From: Bacteroidales bacterium
Lineage (GTDB): Bacteria > Bacteroidota > Bacteroidia > Bacteroidales > P3
Direction: 5' to 3'
Length of the DNA: 46,710 nucleotides
NCBI GenBank assembly: GCA_017448185.1
Contig: JAFSLX010000044.1
Location: forward strand, 1 to 46,710
Positions 41,410 through 46,710 of the stretch are shown piece after piece. The notes below the pieces were generated by a model. The model saw nothing but the letters and a program-made list of their open reading frames with translations. It was not told the DNA's origin and did not search any database. The position numbers were made by a program, and so were the translations under genes. Position 1 is the first letter of the stretch, and every line of letters begins with the position of its first letter.

Positions 41410-43326
41410 GTGGTGAATATCGACACATATTTTGCACGTCTGCGTGAACTGGTTGCCCTTGAACTGAACGAAGAGCAGCAGGAGTATCGCCGTCGACTAA
41501 CCGAGAAAGGATCATGGCTCACAGGTTCAATCTGTGAGCCTTCGTGTCGTTTTCCTATTCGTCTCGGCAACAACGGATATAATGCACTGGGTCAAATCAC
41601 TTTGGAGCTGCGCTACGACATCAACGAGGATGAACTCGAACTCGATTTTGAGCCAGGAAAACCCGTTACATTATTCCATGCCAATGGCGACAACATAAAA
41701 GAACTGCCCTATCAGGGTTATGTCGAAGTTGTGGGTGACGGCATGATGACCGTCAGCCTGCCATCGAAGGCAGCCTTACAAAGCATCAAAGACCTCGGAG
41801 AAAGGCACTTGTTAGGCGTACAACTGGGTGTGGACAACACTAGTTACCGTGTGATGAGCGAAGCCCTGCACGAAGCTGCCAGGAATGAGGACGAACGCTT
41901 TGCTCGGTTGCGCAATGTATTGGTCGGCAATGCCAAACCCACTTTCCGATCAATTCCCCGTGTTTCATTTCCATGGCTCAACCCTTCACAGAACGATGCC
42001 ATACAGCAAGTAGTCGAATCTCAGGAAGTAAGCATCGTCCACGGCCCTCCCGGCACAGGAAAAACCACCACACTTGTCGAAGCCATCATCGAAACCCTGC
42101 AACGAGAAACGCAGGTGTTGGTCTGTGCCCCGAGCAATGCCGCCGTAGATTGGATAAGCGAACAGCTGATGCGACGCAGCATCAATGTGCTTCGCATAGG
42201 CAATCCTCTGAGGATGAGCGACGAGATGCTTGAATGCAGCTACGAACGACGCTATGCCTCACATCCCGACTACCATGAACTGTGGAACATACGGAAGACA
42301 TTGCACGAAGGTATCAAAGGCGAGCGTGCCAACCGGCTTCGCAACCGCCAGACCGAACTGGAAATCAAAATCAACGCCGACCTTTTCAACGATGCACGTG
42401 TGGTGAGTTGCACCCTGATTGGCAGTGCCTATCGCCTGATGGAGCGCCGCCGGTTCAGCACATTGTTTATCGACGAGGCCGCACAAGCCCTTGAACCCGC
42501 CTGCTGGGCCGCCATACTCAAAGCCGACCGCGTGGTGATGAGTGGCGACCACCAACAGCTGCCTCCAACGGTGAAAAGTCTCGAGGCCGCCAAGGGAGGA
42601 TTGGCCGACACTTTGATGCAGAAAGTAGTAGCGTTGCATCCCGAGTGTGTCACCCTCCTCACCGTACAATATCGCATGAACGAGGACATTATGAACTTCT
42701 CCTCGCACTGGTTCTACCATGGTCTCCTACATGCCGCACCCGAAGCAGCCCACCGGTTGGTGAGTCCGTTAGATACCCCATTGACATGGATTGACACTTC
42801 GGAGTCGTCCAATTCTTCAGAAGACATTGACACCCCGGAATGCTCCGAGAAAAGAACCCGTACCGGTAGCCTGAGCAACAGCCAAGAGGCCCGCTTGGTG
42901 ATTCATGTGTTGAGGGATTACATCGAAATGATTTCGACACAGAAGATTGAGAACGAGCGCATCGACTTCGGCATCATCACTCCTTATCGTGGACAGGCAC
43001 GCCTGTTGCGTAGATTGCTGAAAATGCAGCACTACTTCCGCAAACTGAAACATCACATCACCATCGGCACCGTAGACGGCTTCCAAGGGCAGGAACGCGA
43101 CGTGATAGTCATCAGTCTGGTGCGAAGCAATGCCGAGGGACAGATAGGCTTCCTGCGCGACCTGCGCCGCATGAATGTCGCCATGACACGCGCCCGCATG
43201 AAACTCATTATCGTCGGCAACGCCGCGACGCTGAGCCGCCACCGCTTCTACCGCGAGCTGACGGAGCACATAAAGGAACAAGGAGAATTCATAGAGATAA
43301 AAACCGACACCGATGAAAAAGCCTAA
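41410..43326 (+). CDS. UPF1/IGHMBP2-like superfamily 1 helicase
   Basis: The 638-residue protein has an N-terminal beta-barrel region (~1-180). SF1B helicase motifs follow in order: GPPGTGKTTTLVEA (Walker A, ~212-225), APSNAAVDW, FIDEAAQALEP (motif II, DEAA), MSGDHQQLPPTV, LTVQYRMNEDIM, GIITPYRGQARLLRRLL, TVDGFQGQERDVIVIS and MNVAMTRARMKLIIVGN. It is the bacterial relative of eukaryotic IGHMBP2/DNA2 helicases acting 5'-3' on DNA or RNA; the cellular role in Bacteroidetes is poorly known. Translation starts at GTG (41410 or 41413); the nearby ATG at 41406 is out of frame. It overlaps the next gene by 14 bp. Confidence 0.9.
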   Translation: MVNIDTYFARLRELVALELNEEQQEYRRRLTEKGSWLTGSICEPSCRFPIRLGNNGYNALGQITLELRYDINEDELELDFEPGKPVTLFHANGDNIKELPYQGYVEVVGDGMMTVSLPSKAALQSIKDLGERHLLGVQLGVDNTSYRVMSEALHEAARNEDERFARLRNVLVGNAKPTFRSIPRVSFPWLNPSQNDAIQQVVESQEVSIVHGPPGTGKTTTLVEAIIETLQRETQVLVCAPSNAAVDWISEQLMRRSINVLRIGNPLRMSDEMLECSYERRYASHPDYHELWNIRKTLHEGIKGERANRLRNRQTELEIKINADLFNDARVVSCTLIGSAYRLMERRRFSTLFIDEAAQALEPACWAAILKADRVVMSGDHQQLPPTVKSLEAAKGGLADTLMQKVVALHPECVTLLTVQYRMNEDIMNFSSHWFYHGLLHAAPEAAHRLVSPLDTPLTWIDTSESSNSSEDIDTPECSEKRTRTGSLSNSQEARLVIHVLRDYIEMISTQKIENERIDFGIITPYRGQARLLRRLLKMQHYFRKLKHHITIGTVDGFQGQERDVIVISLVRSNAEGQIGFLRDLRRMNVAMTRARMKLIIVGNAATLSRHRFYRELTEHIKEQGEFIEIKTDTDEKA

Positions 43327-44356
43327 ACTCTTCCGCTGGACCCTGTGGTGGGGCCTGGGCATCGTGATTGCATGCCTGGCGGTGATTGTCATCGACGCCG
43401 TCATGAATATGGACAAAACAGGCGCCGACGAAATGAGCACCCCGATAATGGGCGCTTTCTATAAACTCATCTACAACTTTGGCATCTGGCCCATAGTGCT
43501 GTACATAGGCCTCGTCGGGCCCGTCGTCGAGGAGCTGTGTTTCCGCCTGTGGGGCAACGGCAAACAGTGGACGGGCTACACCTCCGTGGTGCTTATGGCG
43601 CTGTGGATGCTCTCTTTGGGCTGGCTGGCTGCCGCCATAGCCCTTGGTGCCGGCATAGCCGTCATGATTGTCTACCACAACGACAGAACACGGCGGCTCT
43701 TCGCGCTCATGCTGCTCTCGTCGCTGCTCTTCGCCGCGGCCCACATAGGCAACTACGACCCCAGCGGCAGCCTGATAATGTTCCTCGTCGCCGTGCTCCA
43801 CAAATTCGGCATGGGCCTGGCGGCATCCTATTTGGTCATCAACCACAACATACTTTGGTCCATGGGACTGCACATACTGAACAACGGCGTGCTGGCCGTC
43901 ATCTTCGGCATAGGCGTCGGCATGGCCGCCGACACCGTTACCACCGCCGAGAACAAGGACTGCCGCATCACCCTGCGGCCGGTGCTGACGAAGAGTGCCG
44001 ACAAAGACACCTATGTGCAGGGATGGCTTGACGACAGCACCTACACCGACATCAACACCCCTGGCAATATAGCCCATATGCTTAACTCCATAGCACACAT
44101 GAACGGCTCCACGACGCAATGCGACTACGAGAGGTCTATCTACCCCAAGGCAGAGATAACGGTGGTGATGCTCGGTGGTTGCCGCGACTACACACGCGCC
44201 GTTCGTCTGATGGAAGAAAAGCAATGGATAGCCACCGACACTGTAGAGCATGCCGACAGCGTGCGCACAATGCATGTGGGCGACAGCTCATACACCATCG
44301 CCGTAGAGCGCACCGTCACAATACGCAACACCTACGAACCACTGTCGGGGATTTAA
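43313..44356 (+). CDS. CPBP-family intramembrane glutamic protease with extra C-terminal domain
   Basis: The 347-residue protein has about six membrane helices in the first ~210 residues. The Abi/CPBP motifs are VVEELCFRLW (Glu73, Glu74, Arg78), FAAAHIGN (His144) and GLHILNN (His187, Asn190/191). This family includes Rce1-like CAAX proteases and bacteriocin-immunity proteins. Residues ~211-347 form an additional soluble alpha/beta-looking region, longer than most CPBP members have. The start lies inside the end of the helicase gene (14-bp overlap), so the two are probably co-expressed. The stop abuts the stop of the convergent hydrogenase gene with no gap or terminator. Confidence 0.85.
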   Translation: MKKPKLFRWTLWWGLGIVIACLAVIVIDAVMNMDKTGADEMSTPIMGAFYKLIYNFGIWPIVLYIGLVGPVVEELCFRLWGNGKQWTGYTSVVLMALWMLSLGWLAAAIALGAGIAVMIVYHNDRTRRLFALMLLSSLLFAAAHIGNYDPSGSLIMFLVAVLHKFGMGLAASYLVINHNILWSMGLHILNNGVLAVIFGIGVGMAADTVTTAENKDCRITLRPVLTKSADKDTYVQGWLDDSTYTDINTPGNIAHMLNSIAHMNGSTTQCDYERSIYPKAEITVVMLGGCRDYTRAVRLMEEKQWIATDTVEHADSVRTMHVGDSSYTIAVERTVTIRNTYEPLSGI

Positions 44357-45721
44357 TCACACCTCTATCTCGCCGCTGATGCGGTCGTCGCCCCAGACGG
44401 CATACATGTTGGTGCGGCCCTCGTGGAGGGTCATCTTGCCCTTCGCCTCAAGGTGCAGACGGTAAAAGACACACTGTTCGAGGTGAGCCCTGTCGCACAC
44501 CACATCGGTGGCGAAAGCTTCGCAGGTGGGGGCACCGCACACACCACAGTCAATCTGCGGCAAGTGGACTTTCATCTTCTCAATGCGTTCCATCTTCTCG
44601 AGGGCTTTGCCTATATCGCTGTCGAGCACCATCATCGAGCGGGGTTCCACCTCGTCAACTGTCGAGTGCTCAATCAGATAATCCTGGTATTTTTCCATCT
44701 CACGGTCGCGGGCCATCTCGCCGTTGCGCTCACGTTCGGCAGCCTTGCGGGCACGGGCGTACATGCGTTCGCCGCAGAGGAAACGGTTATCAACGCTCAG
44801 CAGGGCACCGGCACAGCTCTGGTCGCAGGCACGAAGCTCGAGAAACTCCACGCCCTCCACCTCGTCGTTCTCCAGCTTGTCGAGGAAATCCATCACATTC
44901 TCGATACCATCGATAGAATAGCTGCGCTTGGCGGTACAGATGCGGCGCTCACCGTTGGTGAGGGTGCTCAATATCGCATCGGCCGAAAGGCGCTGACGTG
45001 TGAGCGGCTTATACTGGTGGTTCTTGCCGTTGTCCTTCATCCGTTTGTAGACACGATTGAAGAGCGAGTTCATATTGATTACCCCGTCGATAATCGACTT
45101 TTCCTCGCCCACAGGTGCCTTGACGGCCGATACCTTGGCAGCACAGGGGGTGACATAGAAAAGGCCTATCTCCTCGCGCGGTATGCCACGGCTCTGCAGC
45201 TCCTCGAGGGCATACATGGCACTGAGGTCGAGGGGAGCCTTGATGGGGACGATATTCTCTGTCAGCGACGGATACTTGATCTGCACCAAACGCACGATGG
45301 CAGGGCAGAAAGAGGAAATCAGCGGACGCACATCGGGGTGTTCACGGGCATAACGCTCCTTGGCCTCCTTGTAAATCATGGCCGCGCTCTCCACCTCCAT
45401 CACGTGGGCGAAGCCCAACTCGTAGAGCGTGGCATAGACCTGCGAGACGCTGATCTCGTCGGGGAACTGCCCCATGAACACCGCAGGCAGCAGAGCCACC
45501 GAGTGGGGATACTTCTTGAAGGCCTCGAAGTCGTCGTCCTTGATGGCGATGGCCTGTGCGGGACATACTTCGTAGCACTTGCCGCAGTCAATGCAACGAT
45601 GCTCCTGAATAGCGGCCTTGCCGCCATGGATGCGGATAGCCTCGGTGGGGCATATCTTCATGCAGCGTGAGCATCCGATGCAGCTCGGCTCTTCAATCTG
45701 TAAAGCGTGATAAAATGCCAT
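44357..45721 (-). CDS. Sensor-type (group D-like) [FeFe]-hydrogenase-domain protein
   Basis: The 454-residue protein starts with two 4Fe-4S motifs (CIGCSRCMKICP, 14-24; CIDCGKCYEVCP, 43-54). The H-domain motifs are altered: L1 SSFCPAI (136-142), L2 TPCAAK (191-196) and L3 RACDQSCAG (297-305). The four cysteines that would hold the [4Fe-4S] part of the H-cluster remain (139, 193, 299, 303), but the proton-relay Cys of TSCC is Phe138 and the GGGQP tail is lost. The C-terminus has another Fe-S motif, DCGVCGAPTC. This pattern fits non-bifurcating, putatively sensory hydrogenases. It is co-encoded with an HATPase and a DRTGG-like protein. It may sense H2 or redox state and regulate the hydrogenase at 32653-37352 (inference). 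Confidence 0.85.
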   Translation of the reverse strand: MAFYHALQIEEPSCIGCSRCMKICPTEAIRIHGGKAAIQEHRCIDCGKCYEVCPAQAIAIKDDDFEAFKKYPHSVALLPAVFMGQFPDEISVSQVYATLYELGFAHVMEVESAAMIYKEAKERYAREHPDVRPLISSFCPAIVRLVQIKYPSLTENIVPIKAPLDLSAMYALEELQSRGIPREEIGLFYVTPCAAKVSAVKAPVGEEKSIIDGVINMNSLFNRVYKRMKDNGKNHQYKPLTRQRLSADAILSTLTNGERRICTAKRSYSIDGIENVMDFLDKLENDEVEGVEFLELRACDQSCAGALLSVDNRFLCGERMYARARKAAERERNGEMARDREMEKYQDYLIEHSTVDEVEPRSMMVLDSDIGKALEKMERIEKMKVHLPQIDCGVCGAPTCEAFATDVVCDRAHLEQCVFYRLHLEAKGKMTLHEGRTNMYAVWGDDRISGEIEV

Positions 45722-45723
45722 TT

Positions 45724-45762
45724 TCTACTTAACTACTTTAACTGATTGTCTACTTAACTACT
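45724..45762. repeat. Short direct repeat in an intercistronic gap
   Basis: TCTACTTAACTACT occurs at 45724-45737 and again at 45749-45762, a 25-bp period. The second copy overlaps the stop codon of the HATPase gene. It probably arose by duplication of the gene end. Confidence 0.7.
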
Positions 45763-46171
45763 GGAAATTGACTTCCATTTCGACCGTGGTGCCTACCCCA
45801 ACCTCGGAGGTGACATTCATCTTGTCGACATTCTTCTGCATATTGGGCAGACCCATGCCGGCGCCAAAGCCCATGTCGCGCACTTCGGGGCGGGCCGTGC
45901 TATAGCCCTCCTGCATAGCCAGCGCGATATCGGGGATGCCGGGACCTTTGTCGGCCACCACCATACGGATTTTGTCCGAGTCGATGTCGACCAGCACTTT
46001 GCCACCATAGGCGTGGGCGATGGCATTGACCTCGGCCTCGTAGAGGGCCACGACCACACGCTTCACCACCTGGGGGTTGACATTCAACTGCTTCAACGTC
46101 TTCTTCACCGAGCTCGATGCCTTGCCGGCATTGACGAAATCGCCTTCAATAACTGTATATTCCTGATGCAT
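45758..46171 (-). CDS. RsbW/SpoIIAB-like HATPase (anti-sigma-factor-type kinase domain)
   Basis: The 137-residue single-domain GHKL ATPase has an N box ALYEAEVNAIAHA (Glu, Asn), a G1 box VVADKGPGIPD and a G2 box GFGAGMGLPN. It resembles serine-kinase anti-sigma factors, and similar small ATPases sit in operons with sensor hydrogenases. No sigma factor or antagonist is encoded nearby. It could pass a redox signal from the Fe-S protein encoded 36 nt downstream by phosphorylation. That is inferred from context only. Confidence 0.88.
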   Translation of the reverse strand: MHQEYTVIEGDFVNAGKASSSVKKTLKQLNVNPQVVKRVVVALYEAEVNAIAHAYGGKVLVDIDSDKIRMVVADKGPGIPDIALAMQEGYSTARPEVRDMGFGAGMGLPNMQKNVDKMNVTSEVGVGTTVEMEVNFQ

Positions 46172-46183
46172 ACGGTCTGTTTT

Positions 46184-46525
46184 TTAGTACAACGGTTTCA
46201 ACCCCGACTCATAAAGCAGGCCGCAGGCCTTGAACATCGAATAAGGGCAGGCCAGGAGCACCATGTCGTTCTCCTCGGCCAATTCGATCATATCCTCGGT
46301 CGGACGTTTGTTGCGCACAAAAACCACCACGTCGAGGTTGGCCATGTCGCACGTGCGGATGGTCTGCACATTGCACAATCCGGTAATCAGAATCGGAGTA
46401 TCCTTCAGCGTCAGCACGTCGCTCATCAAATCGGATGCAAAAGCGTGCTCAACCTCGGTGTCGAGGCGTTCCTCGCCAAGGCAGACAGAGGCATTCAGTT
46501 TTGTTGCTATTTCCCGTAAAGTCAT
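46184..46525 (-). CDS. DRTGG-like domain protein of the sensor hydrogenase operon
   Basis: The 113-residue protein has a small alpha/beta fold: EHAFASDLMSDVLTL, then ILITGLCNVQTIRTCDMANLDVVVFV, ending VLLACPYSMFKACGLLYESGL. This pattern matches the short DRTGG-domain proteins found at the start of sensor-hydrogenase operons. The DRTGG name comes from a motif in phosphotransacetylase and CBS proteins; the function is unknown, possibly ligand binding. It is the first gene of the three-gene operon, 12 nt before the HATPase, and has its own promoter. Confidence 0.8.
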   Translation of the reverse strand: MTLREIATKLNASVCLGEERLDTEVEHAFASDLMSDVLTLKDTPILITGLCNVQTIRTCDMANLDVVVFVRNKRPTEDMIELAEENDMVLLACPYSMFKACGLLYESGLKPLY

Positions 46526-46564
46526 AATAACAAATGTGTTGTTTTAATAAAAGAAATCTGGGTG

Positions 46565-46595
46565 CAAATTTACGAATAAAAAATAATCTGTGCAA
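46565..46595 (-). promoter_or_regulatory. Promoter of the sensor hydrogenase operon
   Basis: Minus-strand -7 element TAAATTTG (46572-46565) with TTG 20 nt upstream (46595-46593). The leader is about 35 nt. Confidence 0.75.
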
Positions 46596-46652
46596 GTTTT
46601 CTCTAAATTTTTATTAAAAAAAAAGTAGTTTCCGGCCTATATCCAACCGGAA

Positions 46653-46710
46653 TTTGTTCGTCCGTTGTTCAGTCGTTGTTCAGTCGTTGTTCAGTGAATG
46701 ACTGAACAAC
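46653..46710. repeat. Intergenic palindromic repeat, copy R5 (cut by window edge)
   Basis: Left units lie at 46653 (TTTGTTCGTC), 46664, 46675 and 46686, then the loop GAATG (46696-46700) and ACTGAACAAC (46701-46710); the rest is beyond the window. The loop differs from the other four copies. A separate small inverted repeat TTCCGG/CCGGAA (46630-46635, 46647-46652) borders it. Confidence 0.9.

Noticed and set aside
1..46710. The five GTTGTTCAGT repeat clusters as CRISPR arrays
   Set aside because: Units are 11 bp, contiguous and arranged as a palindrome with no variable spacers, and no cas gene is present.

Overview
The window looks like a chromosomal segment of an anaerobic, probably gut or rumen, member of the Bacteroidales. 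The evidence is a set of promoters matching the Bacteroidetes -7 consensus TAnnTTTG, usually with a TTG/TTTG about 19 nt upstream; leaders without Shine-Dalgarno sequences; a TonB-dependent receptor paired with a DUF4249 lipoprotein; a Wza/Wzc pair whose kinase ends in a Tyr-Gly tail; and a trimeric bifurcating [FeFe]-hydrogenase. No genus can be assigned from what is visible. No phage, insertion sequence, integrase or CRISPR array was seen.

Layout. 1-14534: a lamin-tail secreted protein, then a convergent operon on the minus strand running from 14207 to 1013. It encodes Wza, the Wzc tyrosine kinase, RmlA-RmlC-RmlD (dTDP-rhamnose), a WbpB-WbpD-WbpE-WbpA type set (UDP-2,3-diacetamido-glucuronate), a FlaA1/CapD-type dehydratase and an LTA-synthase-like membrane enzyme. 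Most genes overlap or lie within 30 bp of each other. No RmlB, glycosyltransferase, flippase or polymerase is present, so the surface polysaccharide must be finished by genes elsewhere. 14535-19643: a KamB/KamC-like pair (putative aminomutase reactivase), a lipoprotein, tRNA-Ser(GGA) and an M49-like metallopeptidase lipoprotein. 19699-25109: a minus-strand operon glnA-folK-TonB receptor-DUF4249. 25305-29821: a lipase-like lipoprotein, a CDF metal exporter with an O6-alkylguanine methyltransferase, and a Dus enzyme with a DUF1295 membrane protein.

29822-32652 is an AT-richer accessory segment. A good promoter is followed by a roughly 260-nt leader that folds into a long nested structure, then a Sel1-repeat protein and a small outer-membrane-like protein. 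32653-37446 is the HydC-HydA-HydB-ferredoxin operon. 37708-44356 holds a pyridoxal kinase, a Cys-rich/TonB receptor/HMA metal-uptake set, a UPF1-like helicase and a CPBP protease. 44357-46525 is a second, sensor-type [FeFe]-hydrogenase operon with an HATPase and a DRTGG-like protein.

Three features stand out. First, a dispersed palindromic repeat family built from 11-bp units occurs at five places about 9-14 kb apart, including both window ends, and one copy has matched substitutions in its two arms. Second, the structured leader at 30027-30185 has mutually exclusive pairings ending at a T8 tract, like an attenuator. Third, a C9 tract at the 3' end of the CapD gene controls how that gene overlaps the next one. 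All functional statements come from reading motifs; no database search was possible.
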